Assembly (NCBI RefSeq): GCF_009389715.1
Contig: NC_052409.1
Location: 412,001 to 476,000, forward strand
Direction: 5' to 3'
Source: Phoenix dactylifera
Lineage: Eukaryota; Streptophyta; Magnoliopsida; Arecales; Arecaceae
Length of the DNA: 64,000 nt
Made by a program: the position numbers and the translations under genes. This document shows, one piece after another, positions 47,030-58,516 of this stretch. How positions within the stretch are numbered: the first letter of the stretch is position 1; each line of letters starts with the position of its first letter. The notes below the pieces were generated by a model that made no database searches, was not told the origin of the DNA, and saw nothing but the letters and a program-made list of their open reading frames with translations.

Positions 47030-49714
47030 GGCTATCACAATTGGAGCTCTGCCCTCACTATTTTATATGATTATCCCCGTCATATCGGCGAACAAGGCGT
47101 GCGCATCGGTCACAATCTCCGGGTCTGGGGAGATGCTAGCCAGGGGCCTCATGCTTGTGCAGCAAGAACTTTTATATATGTATTATATGAATTATCTGTC
47201 CTGGCAAAAAAAAAATCAAGACATTTAAGGTTATTACCTTTGGATGATTTTGATGAATAGGCTTTAAGAATAAGTGCTTACAGGAGGAATTGTCATCAGA
47301 CAATTTTTGAGATATGACTTAGGGCAGGGCCAAGCCTAACTCGGGTAATGATCAGGGATTTAAAAAAAGAAGATACTGTAGTAGACCGACAGTATTCTTC
47401 CTTTTTTTTTTCTCTCTTCTTTTTTACGTTATTATTGTTTTCAATTTTTTCTTTAGATTCCCCGTGATGGATCCTATTTGTTAAAGTTAAGATGGAGAGA
47501 GGAAAGGGAGGCTTCACGGGAAGAAGATATGCTTAAAATATTAGTCTTTTCACTCCAGTCTTATTTGGCGATCAACTTTCTTCCTATCTAAGGCAATGGA
47601 GGATTAATTAATAAAATAAATCCAACTCCGATTCTATTGTCAACATGTGCACGAATACTCTCTTGATAACACGCCCGATATTGGAGTTTTAATTAAAAAA
47701 ATAAATTTTTCTTATCTAGTTGTTTTATATCTTCCGCCTTCAGAAGAGTTATAATTCTTCAAAAGAAAATGTTGATTTTCTAAGACTTACAGTATTTTCC
47801 AAATATTATGTTAATATTTAGATAAAGTATATAAATAGCCTTCTTCGGATTAATTCTTATCCAATCCAATCTATCTCTCTCACTGGTACTTTGTCTTCCG
47901 AGAATTTCTTCCACTCTTCAACTTCATGCTTTTTATTTTTTTTTCTTTTTTATCTTTTCTTCTTTTCTAAGCATATGAACAAGTCGGTCAAATCAAGCCT
48001 CTCCAGTGCTCGTTAGAGAAGGATCAAATTGAGACAAATTGTTATACTTTAGGGGCGAAATCGCTGCAAACCCGCACATAGGGAGCGAATCACGTTCTTA
48101 AGGCAGTGTATATCACACGCCTCGATTCGAGCAAGCTTTTTTTAAACTTTTGAATTTATTTTAATAAATTATTCTTTTACAAAATAATGATATAATAATT
48201 TTTAGGCAATAATTCCTCCAACATATGAAGAATGAAGAATGCTCCCCTGAGTCGACGACAAACATATATGCATATAAATAATAGGGGATGAGACCAATGC
48301 GAAATGTTTGGAATAGCACTAAACGTAAGGTCGGTTGACATATCAAACAACAACCATTTGGTGTTGTTCCAATATATAAAAGAAAGTAAAGAAAATAAAA
48401 AAAAAAGTTTAATATGCGTATGCATGCATGCATGCAGGATTTGATTCGTAGATTTAAAAAATTGACAAAAATGTTAGCTTAGCTTGGACGATGGATTATC
48501 CGGCGATCAGGGATCCGGGGACAGGGCAACCTTGAAAGGTGGCCAATTTCAATCAATGCGCGGAGCAAAAGACGAAAAACCCCATGATTGATGGCAGGGC
48601 CCTGGCCAGGCCCATAGAGTCCCCAAGGCCAATTAGGGGAACCGATCCCGGCCGTTGGTGACCCTGTGCGTCCATTGATGACGGCTGCTGCAGCCGGAAA
48701 CCCCCAGCCTCTCCCATGCGCCGCACCACACGCCAGTGAGAAGCCGTGCCCGTTCGAGCGTTGCAAGTTTGATCACACCTAGCCGTCTTCTAGAGTTTCC
48801 AAATTATATCCGCTGATCTGGATAGTTATAAGTTCAATGGAGGGACCTACCTGTCTCGTTAGTGGTTATCTATCAAAGGATATTGTCATCCAAGCACAGA
48901 TTTCTATGGCCCAACCGACGCGGAATGTCTTCCATTTATTAGATAATCCCTTGCAAGGCCGGAACCATTCACATGACCAATGCACGAGAATAATTGAATA
49001 CCAGCAGATTAGTAGGACAATATATAACAGTATGATGCGAAAACTGTCCCATATTAACATCAAACAAGCAATAAGATATATTCTTCTAAATAAACAATCA
49101 GGACTCTTTCAGAATATTACACAACATAACCCTGAAAACTATGTGGCTGGCGGTTTCGGCAATCACCCCTATTGGCTTTAACCTAAAATAATCGACAGCT
49201 AATCAAATGATAAAGCTTGGACAGGCTTCGTTCCGAACGTCTCATGGCACAGCCATACTTACCCCACCCACTAAAGTTTTGTCTCCAGAAAAATTCCTTG
49301 ATCGTGAGAAACAGATATAATTAGAAACAGATAAAAGCTGGCCGCCACCTTACTTTGCAAACCATAAGGGATCGAGGACAAAATATTCTAATCGAATTGT
49401 CATGGTCCATCGTCATTTCATTCTCCAACGGTGCCAGAAACCAACCAACCAACCAACAAACAAACAAACAAAACGCTATGATGTGCTCCCCTAGCTAGTT
49501 AGTTAGGGTTGTATTGAGCACTGGAGGACTGTTCTGATGGCTTGGGAAGTTGGGAAATGGTTGTCTACAAGCATTCTTTAGGACAGATACCAACCCGATT
49601 CTTGAGAGGGAAAGCATGAAAGATAGAAACACCAATAATCGGAGACATATATACTATATATACTAGAATAAACTAAGTCGACAGTTCGATAAACATGAGG
49701 GGACTGGGCGCATG
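47030..49714. other. gene-free stretch
   Basis: Upstream of the NAC gene; no coding similarity. A GC-richer island at 48490-48780 contains a 95-codon minus-strand frame without family motifs. Short repeats of the CCAA/CAAA type occur at 49441-49471. Confidence 0.5.
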
Positions 49715-49719
49715 GAGCC

Positions 49720-50417
49720 TGTTGCGGGGACGGCCTTTGGCCGGAGCCTCACACAACAGCATAGCTCACATTAAGCTAGCAGAGAAAGAAGACTGCGTTT
49801 CTCCCGAGGTATTGTCCGCTTTGGGCGCTCCGACCCGCGCGTCCAGCGCAGACGGGGGGAGACCACTGCCCTCATGGATTTGCCCTTCAAAAGGCGCCTC
49901 AAGAAGAAAGGATTTCCACCCCCCATTCAAGGCACAGAACATTTCCGCTACTAGCCGATGTGGGACTAAATTCAAGGCCCCCTTCCCCCCGCAACATAGC
50001 CCCCCAGTGGGAAGGTTCTCGAGCCTCCGCAGTCCTAAGGGATAGTCAACGGTGGGAGGAGGCGCCCCCTACCTGGCGCGCCATCTGTTGCGGGGACGGC
50101 CTTTGGCCGGAGCCTCACATAACAGCATAACCCACATTAAGCTAGCAGAGAAAGAGGACTGCGTTCATTCCGAGGTATTGTCCGCTTTGGGCGCTCCGGC
50201 CCGCGCGTCCAGCGCAGACGGGGGAGACCACTGCCCTTTGGGCGCTTCGGCCCGTGCCTCCAGCGCAGACGGGGGGAGACCACTGCCCTTTGGGCGCTCC
50301 GGCCCGCGCGTCCAGTGCAGACGGGGGGAGACCACTGCCCTCACAGTTTTGCCCTTCAAAAGGCGCCTCGAGAGGAAAGGATTTTCACCCCTCATTTAAG
50401 GCACAGAACCTTTCCGA
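49720..50417. mobile_element. second TRIM-like element, right repeat incomplete
   Basis: Same family as 3232-3831. The left terminal repeat, 49720-49996, has 10-bp inverted ends TGTTGCGGGG / CCCCGCAACA. An 89-bp core (49997-50085) follows, and the right repeat starts at 50086 and departs from the family near 50417, so no right end or target duplication can be seen. The core ends in GCGCCATC before the right repeat, as in the first element (AGCGCCATC). The repeats carry a GC-rich insert not present in the first element; it is tandemly multiplied in the right copy. Confidence 0.65.
50186..50340. repeat. GC-rich 51-52-bp tandem repeat, three copies, within the right terminal repeat
   Basis: TTTGGGCGCTCCGGCCCGCG opens each unit, starting at 50186, 50237 and 50289, and each unit ends GGGAGACCACTGCCC. 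The left repeat of the same element has a single unit (49820-49870). Confidence 0.85.
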
Positions 50418-52020
50418 CACCTCTGGCCATACTGAAATAGTACCAAACAAGCATACAAAATGTACAGGTCCATACTGAAGCAATTGAAATTAAGGCATTA
50501 GCTTGTCATCATATAGGTCCATCGACAATGACTTACCAAGTAGATTCTTCAGGCAAGAGTCAATAGAACGGCCTAAACATGAACACAAGTGGGAAGGAAA
50601 ATACTGAAGTAGCTTATGTTTTCAGAGTCTAGCTTTCTGCGCAAGTTCAGGAGCAGAAGTGGTTTAACTGCCAGTGGGAGCTAGGAGGGAGAAAGTATTC
50701 CGATTTTTCCTCAAACTACTTCTATGCGTTACCATGAGCAAGAAATATCTATAACAAGCTGGGCCAGATCCTAGATTTGAATGCTAATGCTAAAGAAAGC
50801 TTCTTTATTTTTCAAAGCTGCCATGCACAGTTGCACTGCAAACTAATTGGAAACTTCGATCGAGTACCAAATAATAGTTCTCAATCACCTGGTCTTTTGT
50901 CCCCTGATGGTTTCTCCTTGGTTTATTTATCAGACTGACAAAAACATACATGTATATATGCTGTCCTAGACAAACACCCCACAAATGCAAACCTATAAAA
51001 ATGGACATGTAATCTGATACTTTTCCTTCGAATCGCATCAAGATAAAAGCAAAACATTATAAGATTTGTGAATGTATGATTAGAACTGTAAAATTGGAGA
51101 GGAGAAAACACTAAATTTTTCACAGGCATCATAATGAATGCATAGAAGGCAGCAGCATAATCGAATAGTACAAACTATTAGAGGTACTCTGGGTATTTCA
51201 TTGTGATATACCCCAATAACTTGCAGACAAAACTGTTAAGACAGGTGGCTTTTTTTTTTTTTTTAAAGATCACCTGGAGCTCCCAGATTAGCATCAAAAT
51301 AACCACTTCCTTTTCTCCCCAGTCCCTTGCAGCAATTCCACAATCTTGGCCTCCTTGAAGCAGGATCCTTACTCCCTCCTCGATCTCCCTGCTTCCTAAC
51401 CTTGGGAATACAATTTTAATTAAGTGCTAGTATAACTTTCGTGCTGGAGGTCAAAACCAAACATCAAAACAAAGTATATCTGCTTCTTGTTCAGTCCACA
51501 GTGGACATAACCAGAAACCCTAGGGAGCTCTCCTCTCTTCCTCTTTGGCTCTCTCTCTTTCACCCATTGCCTCCGGCGTGTCTTCTATTTTATTCTTTAT
51601 TCATCAGCATTGCTCTTCTACTCATTTTCGTCCAAAACATTGGTCAGTGCTCCCAACCCTCCTGGGACTCCTCTTTGTCAATGATATTTGGTGCGTGGAT
51701 TTCAAGCACACATTTGTGACAGAGTTCTTTCCTTCTCCTTCCTTCTTAATTTATCTTTTATTTGCCCCGTACTCTTGTCCTCTATTTCTTCCATCCCTCC
51801 CATCTATCCATACATCTTGCAACCCTTGCTTAGGGGGTTGGAATGCTTGATCTTTGACCTTATTAGAAATCACATGCTGCCATTCCATTTGGATCATTTT
51901 ATCCAATTAAAGATTTATATGCTATTCTGAAACTGGCTTTATAGTAAGCAGCATTGTAGGCCTACTAGTTAATGTGCTTCTCACCCGCATCAACTTGACT
52001 GGCTGAATGCCCGGGAGGCA
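50418..52020. other. gene-free stretch
   Basis: AT-rich, no coding similarity. The CT-rich frames at 51441-51930 have no family features. No RNA gene recognised. Confidence 0.5.
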
Positions 52021-52760
52021 TCCAGTCAATCATGGTGCCCCTACCAAGTTGGTGCTTGGGTTAAAGTAGTATTGATGCCGGAGACTTGGGTTCAGTTCTC
52101 GCCTACACCCAATAAAAGATGTTCGCCCATTTAAAGTTTGTCGAGTATGCTTGAGAGAAAATTATTTATAAGTCCCCAGTTGGACCTAATAAAATTGCAC
52201 AAAGATTTTGCACGTAGAAGCTTCATGAAGTCGGCTCGTTTTTTTTTTACCTATATTACTTTATATTCTAGATAAAACTATTTATAAGCCCCTACTTGAG
52301 AGCTAATTACAATAAATTTTTTTGTTAAAGCCTTACATGACGTTAATGATGATTTGTTGCTTTGCGTATTGTGAGGATAAACGATTTATATGTTTCTTTC
52401 CGAATCTTAAATTATGTCTGATATCATAAAATTTACAAAGACAATTTACTATGAAGCTTCTAGTTGGAACTTAACTTAGTGCATGCGTAGCCGGCAATAT
52501 TTGCGGATTTCATGTGGAATAACCTGGGGAAAAACTACTCATAAGTCCCTCTTTAAAGCTTCTATTATGTCTAAGCCTAAAATAAGTGTTTCATGTGAAG
52601 CCAGTAATAAATGTCACTTTACATGAAATATCTTGAGAGTTAATTAGTTTGAAACCCCTTGTTGACATTTTATCTACATAAAACTTGGTACATTTTAAGC
52701 TTTAGACAGAGCTGATATGCTTGCCGGCTTTAGTTAATATAAAATGTCTTGGAAGAAAAA
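52020..52760. repeat. tRNA-like head followed by a degenerate repeat of about 100-130 bp
   Basis: 52045-52105 has an A-box-like TACCAAGTTGG and a B-box-like GGGTTCAGTTCTC spaced as in a pol III promoter, suggesting a SINE-like head. Downstream, a phrase of the form 'ATTTATAAGTCCCC--TTGGA' recurs near 52160, 52278, 52536 and, weakly, 52380 and 52640. It is accompanied by AAGCTTCATGAAGTCGGC / CATGTGAAGCC-like phrases. Copies are too diverged to fix boundaries by eye. Confidence 0.3.
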
Positions 52761-52765
52761 AAACT

Positions 52766-54503
52766 AGTCAGATCAGTGTTAGGATCCATGCCGGTATACC
52801 TTATGGCCAACACTGTGATCCCAAAGATGACCCTGTTGAAGATTGAACGTCTCCTCAGGAGTTTCTTGTGGGGGTCTCATGGTGGGGGCCATGGGGTACA
52901 TTTGGTGGCCTGGGAGCAGGTCTATCTTCCTATCAGTGAGGGCGGTCTGGGAGTACAGTCCCTCTTGGAGAGGCGTGAGGCTCTTGTCGCTCGACACGCA
53001 GCCCGTTTTCTGTTGGAGCCACAGGGGCTCTGGAGCCGGGTGATGGCAGCCAGATATGGCCGAGGGGTCCCTGAGGTGGCACGGAGTGGCCGCCGAACCT
53101 CTTTTATGTGGCGGGAGATCGGGAGGTATTTGCCGACTGTGTTGGCTAACACCAGGTGGCTGATAGGCGATGGACGGAGCATCGACGTGATTTGTGATCC
53201 ATGGGTGGACACCCTTCCTTTGAGATACTAGCCGACGATGGTGGATACTGAGGCAGCCGAGGGGCACCGGGTATGCGACCTCCTAGCACCAGGGAGGACA
53301 GAGTGGGATGAGATCAGACTCCATCAGTTGTTCGGGGTACACCTTGCTGAGAGGATCCGCTCCCTCCCAGTACCAGGATGCGAGGGGCCAGACGTCCGGG
53401 TATGGGGCACCTCATGTAGGGCCAGTGTCAGGTTGGGTGATCTATCACGAGCTATCCAGCAGGAGCATGAGCGGGGACCGGACTACACCTGGATATGGAG
53501 GTCCGGTCTCCACCCGAGGGCAGCTCTCTTCTTGTGGAAGGTGATGTGGGATCGCCTTCCGACGAGTGCAGTGCTGAGGAGGCGTGGTTTGGGGATCCCT
53601 GCGGAGTGCGGGGCTTGCGGCGTAGACGAGTCTGTGGACCATGTACTATTTCGGTGCACCTGGGCGAGGGCGACATGGCAGTGGACAGGTATCCCGGAGG
53701 TGGCGTGGCGGGAGAGGAGATTCTTCCTTCAGATGATACGACAGTGGCTGGCCAGTCCCGGGACACATCAGGAGGCCATCAGAGCGACCTGCACAGCCCA
53801 TCAGATCTGGCTGGCAAGGAACGCTCGTATTTTCAGCGAGCGCAGGATGTCGCCGAGATTTGTTGCGGAGTCTGCTCGTGCATTGGCAATGGAGCCCAGA
53901 CTCACCATTCCTTCAGATATACCTTTGATAGCTCGGGACACCTGGGGTTCCTTCTCTGCTCAGGCAGCTCCTCGGACGGTGTTTTTCACCTGGGAGCCCC
54001 CACCCCCGAGTTTCCTCAAGGTCAACTTTGACGGGTCGGTGTTGGATGGAGGTACGCGCGGCGGGGCAGGTTTCGTTATACGGGACCCTCATTCTAGGGT
54101 AGTGGCAGCAGGCGATTGCCAGTTGTTCGACATATCAGTCCCAGGGGCGGAGTTGCGAGCTGCCTGGGCGGGTCTTCGCCACGCGCGGCAGGTGCTGCGG
54201 GCTAGCTCGATCATCCTGGAGGGCGATTCGGCTACAGTTATTGGGTGGATCCGGAAGGGAACGATTGGTGAGAGCGCAGACCACCCTCTGATCCGGGACA
54301 TCGGGATGATGGTGAGGGATGGCGCGGCCTTTCAGGCCACGCATGTATTCAGAGAGGCCAATGGGGCGGCCGACTGGGTGGCTGCATATGCAGCCCACCA
54401 CTCAGGATACGTCCTGTGGGCAGGAGAGAGGGAGCTGCCTTTGGCACTTCGTGAGATTATGTATTTTGACTTTCTTGGATGTATTCGGACACATGTTGTC
54501 TGA
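52766..54503 (+). pseudogene. LINE ORF2 C-terminal part: RT thumb, zf-RVT, RNase H
   Basis: A single frame runs from the junction to the TGA at 54501-54503, broken by one TAG near 53229 where the other copy has TGG (Trp in RRWPTMVD). Landmarks: SFMWREIGRYLPTVL, the Cys cluster CGACG...DHVLFRCTWARATW (about 53616-53680), VNFDGSVLDGG (about 54023), AELRAAWAG, LEGDSATVIGW, ANGAADWVAAYAAHH, and end DFLGCIRTHVV. With only one disabling change, it is younger than the first copy, which has two frame losses over a longer span. Confidence 0.85.
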
Positions 54504-54542
54504 ACAACCCGTCAAAGAAAAAAAAAGAAAAGAAAAAAAAAA
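52766..54542 (+). mobile_element. second copy of the LINE, strongly 5'-truncated, one internal stop
   Basis: Matches the 3' half of the LINE at 17473-21148, from GTCAGATCAGTGTT (RT thumb region) to the end. The tail is A-rich with G interruptions (54514-54542). Target duplications are ambiguous because both flanks contain AAGAAAAAAAA. It carries the RT C-terminus, zf-RVT and RNase H. The tail ends about 440 bp upstream of the RBM42 start codon, in the same orientation. Confidence 0.88.
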
Positions 54543-54983
54543 TCAGTGGCAACTTCCTCATTGAAATTTAAATTACGCATAAGCCATTGCATTTCAACAT
54601 TATAATACCAACAACAAAGTTTAAATCTTAATGACAGCTTAATTAGAACCAGTGTTGGTAAAAATTTTCGTGTTCACATTAATTAAGTGCTACATTGATA
54701 TTTACAGATCAGCCCTCTAGGTTTGAACATAATCTATGCGTAGCCCGACATTTTCCCCCGACTCTCGCGTCCTCTTCTTCCTCCGACCCCCACAGCTTGT
54801 ACGGGCTTCAACTCCCGTCTATCTGTCACCCTCCAAATCGGCTCTCCAAGCGCCCCTCCCCACCCGCTCCAAACCCTAGAATTCCGACACCCTTGCAAAG
54901 CCCTAATCCCTCTAGGGTTTCAGATCCATCTAGGGTTTCTGGTGCTCAAGTTTGGAGCCTTTACCCTTTTCTTGGAAGCGATC
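54543..54983 (+). promoter_or_regulatory. promoter and 5' leader of RBM42
   Basis: 440 bp between the LINE tail and the RBM42 start. From about 54740 the sequence becomes C/T-rich with CCCTAGAATTCC- and AGGGTTT-type phrases (telo-box-like AACCCTAG at 54872 and GGGTTT near 54917 and 54936), typical of plant housekeeping leaders. The open frame spanning 54695-55363 is not the gene's frame. Confidence 0.5.
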
Positions 54984-57900
54984 ATGGCGACGGAATCGGC
55001 TTCGACGTCGAATTCGAATCCCTCGGCATCGTCCCAGTACTCATTTCCGGCCTCTTCATACTTCCCTCTCCCGTTCCATCTTCAGAACCCCGATCCCACG
55101 ATGCAGCAACCCTACCTCGCGCCGCCCCAGATCCCTCCTCCGGTCAAGATCCCGCCGGTGTCGCAGACCTTCCCGTCAGCGTATCCTGTCGCGGCTCCGG
55201 TGGTGTCCGGTGTCTATTCGCTCCCACAGTACCAGCAGGTCAGTTCTTCGGCTTCTTGTCTTCTATATTTCCGTTTCGAATTGTTGAAAATATGTTGCAT
55301 TTGATAACGTTTTCGAATTTTATTGTTTTGATGCTGATAATTCATGTGAAATATTTAAATTGAAGAGATTTTACGAAGAAACCAGGTGGAAGATGTAGGT
55401 AATTGAGGGAAAAGTTGTGATCTTCGGTCTTCCTAGTAGAAGTTTGGTCGCGTTTTCAAGAAAGATATACCAATTGTACCAAATCTTTACAATACCATCC
55501 AATTAAAAGTGCAGCTTGGCTTGTAAGTCCGTGTGATCACAAAGCTAAAGCTAGAGAGGTATCCTATGCTGTTCGATCTAGAGGCACAACCACAAGATTA
55601 ATAAGTCATCAAAATTATGATACTAGAGCTTCATCTGTCAATAGAATTTTGCGGACCCCTGGCTTTATAATCGAATTGCTAGTTACAATATTTTTGGGAG
55701 AAAATGTAAAGATGCAAAATGTCCATGTTCACATATGACCAGATTTTTAATGCTTTGTTGATTTTGTAGTATAATAAATGGGACTTGGATGAGGGACGTG
55801 ATTGGTGTATTCGGCATAATTATAGGTAATTAGAAATCAACTATGAGTCTATTTGAGTTTGACTAATGATGTTAGGCTTTTCTTCAATGTAAAAACTTGA
55901 CAAATATCAGTGGATGGAAAAATTGTGATTATCATTAATACTTGTTATCTTATATATTTGTTGCATATTTTGTTCTCAAGGAAGAACTTATGTTTCATAT
56001 TTTACCTCACAGATTTGCATGACTATAAACTTTATATTTATAGGCACAACAACTTTTCCAGCGGGATGCACAGACTATCACACCAGAGGCTCTAGAAAGT
56101 GTGAAAGCTGCTCTTGCAAGTAGTGAAGTTGAGCATAAAGCTGAAACAAAAAAGAGAGCAATACCTCGTAAGGCAGCTGGACAAAGTTGGGAGGATCCAA
56201 CATTGGCGGAATGGCCAGAGAGTATGTTCAGCAACTCACTTTATTTATATATTTGATTGTGATTCTTTTGATATATATGAATTCTCACTTTGGTAATTGT
56301 TAGTGGCTTCAGTTATCAAACATATATTGAGGTTGTGGTATGGCTAAATTTCATGTGTTAATGTGCTCATTATAGGATGGATGACAATTTAATTATTTGC
56401 CACCAATCTAGATTTTTGGATGTATAAGTAAATGCAAGCTGCTAAGAGTCGTATGCTCGTATCGATCTGACATTTTTTACTATTGTCTTTAGATTAATAT
56501 TTCAATTATTGTTTTGAATATGCCATACTGTCTGTATGATAAATTTAAGCTTATTTTTTTATGAAAGACATGGTGAGTTGTTCAGATTGTGGAAATTTAT
56601 CCTACCTTATGGGGCTAGTTACTGTAATAGGGCTTTTCGCTGAAGGACATTTTTTTTTTTCAGAAGTGAAACTTGTATATGTGCATGTACAATAGCTTCT
56701 TCATCTTTTTTTTCAAGTTCATGGCATTTGAACTTTGGAAGATTTTGGTATGAAGTGAAACTTGCTGGTGTGTAAGTTTGTCCATTGCATGCTTATATAA
56801 GTTGCTTTTCTTTTATGCAGATTAGGTCAAGGGATTTTTTGGATCAATCTAGGAAAGATGCAAGGTGGTTGACATAATATAGACGATCACAAAAATAGGT
56901 CCTTCACTTTTATTCTCAAAACTTTTGGACCTGGACTAGCCCTTCTTGCTTGAGTTTATTAGGCTTCTGTCAAACTTGATTTTAACCAGATCCAGTGTAA
57001 AGCATTAAATACAACTATCACATTTGCATATAAAATGTATATACTAAAGGACATTATTTTATGTATTTGAAGCTAATGTGTTATACTTTCTGAATGTATC
57101 AAAACCTTTTAGGGATATCATACTTTAGTCTGACTATAGGTAATAGTGTCCAGTTTAGTTGCTTTCCCATAATACTTGCTTATTCCTCCACTTGCCAATA
57201 GACGTTTACCTGTCATAAATTGATGTTTGGCATCAGTTTCTATGAAAGAGGTGCAAAGTGCACTCATTCTTAGATATTTTGCAGATGATTTTCGTTTATT
57301 TTGTGGAGATCTGGGCAACGAAGTCAATGATGATGTTCTTTCAAAAGCATTCTCAAGGTTCCCCTCCTTCAACATGGCAAGAGTGAGTTTCTATTCAATC
57401 TATGTCTAACACTATAGCACAAATTCATTACCTGAATGTCTGACTCCACACATTTTCACTGTCCATGTGTCTCTTAAAACTCCCTTTTTTGAGAAATACA
57501 CCTTTTCTGGTTTAATTCTTACTCTCTGTTTACAAGGGGGAAACATGAAATTGCACAAGTCAAATTCGGGGGCTTATCTCATTATGTAAATGATCACAGC
57601 CATCCATGCTTAAAAATCTCTCAATTCAATATTCAATCTGTTTAATGGCTGTGCAAGAGTTTCTTTCACAGGAAACCGTAAGCGACACCCTAGTTTGATT
57701 AATGTTCAGCTTTATCTTGAGGTTTCCAACTTTTACAACAGAATCATGGTAATTCTGAGTGCAATCAGTGAGCTTACTTCCTTTAGGTTCTGAATGGCAT
57801 TGAAGATTAGGTTGTATTAGATGCAGTCTATTAACAGTGAATTCAGTTTTAGAGCCGTAGTGATTGGAATGACCAGTGTCTTATAGCCTGAAGAAAAAAA

Positions 57901-58516
57901 AACATACATTGTTTACAGCTGCTAACCAGCCTCTGAGGCAGTATTGCAGATCATATAGTGGCCTTATTTTTTGCAGATAAATGCAGTTTTTATTTTAATT
58001 TTAATGATGAAGACTCTTATCAGTTGAAATGTTTTGCTTCTAGGTAGTAAGAGACAAGAGGACTGGAAAAACAAGGGGTTTTGGATTTGTTAGTTTTGGA
58101 AACCCTTCAGACCTTGCAGCTGCACTAAAAGAGATGAATGGTACATACTTTGTCCTTTTTTTTTTTTTGAAAGAATACTTATATCCTCTTTTAAGTCGTA
58201 CAATCTTCATATAACATGCTTCTGTTTAGGAAAAATCATATTTTTATTTTCTTTCATTATCTTACATGGCTCTTCTCCCCACCACAACCATATTAGGTAA
58301 ATATGTTGGAAATCGACCTATCAAATTGCGTAAGAGCATTTGGAAAGAGAGGACAGATGTTGAAGCTTTAGAAAGGCAAAAGGTATCCTGCTGAACTATT
58401 ACTTTTTTTAATGCTCCCTTTGTGTTTGTGCTACCGTTAATTACCTCCTGTGCTTTGTTCAGAACCACATTCAGAAGAAGCCCAAACTGCCAAAGAAAAG
58501 TATCCTGCACAAATGA
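54984..58516 (+). CDS. RBM42: RRM RNA-binding protein, plant RBM42 homologue, 6 exons, 255 aa
   Basis: RNA-binding protein related to animal RBM42, a nuclear spliceosome-associated factor. Exons: 54984-55238, 56044-56221, 57285-57382, 58044-58140, 58297-58382, 58463-58516; 768 nt, GT-AG, in frame. A Pro/Ser/Tyr-rich N-terminus (1-85) is followed by AQQLFQRDAQTITPEALESV and GQSWEDPTLAEWPEN, the family's conserved pre-RRM segment. A single RRM (about 146-215) has RNP2 LFCGDL (149-154) and RNP1 KTRGFGFVSF (186-195). The basic tail KKPKLPKKSILHK is the family's usual end. RNP2 has Cys in place of the common Val. The start Met (MATESAST) gives the only frame joining exon 2. Confidence 0.94.

Noticed and set aside
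48479-48766. 95-codon GC-rich minus-strand frame
   Set aside because: No motif, isolated, and bordered by AT-rich DNA; composition alone explains it.
54695-55363. 222-codon plus-strand frame over the RBM42 leader and first exon
   Set aside because: The true frame is the one starting at 54984, which joins in phase to the conserved exon 2; this one only reads the CT-rich leader.
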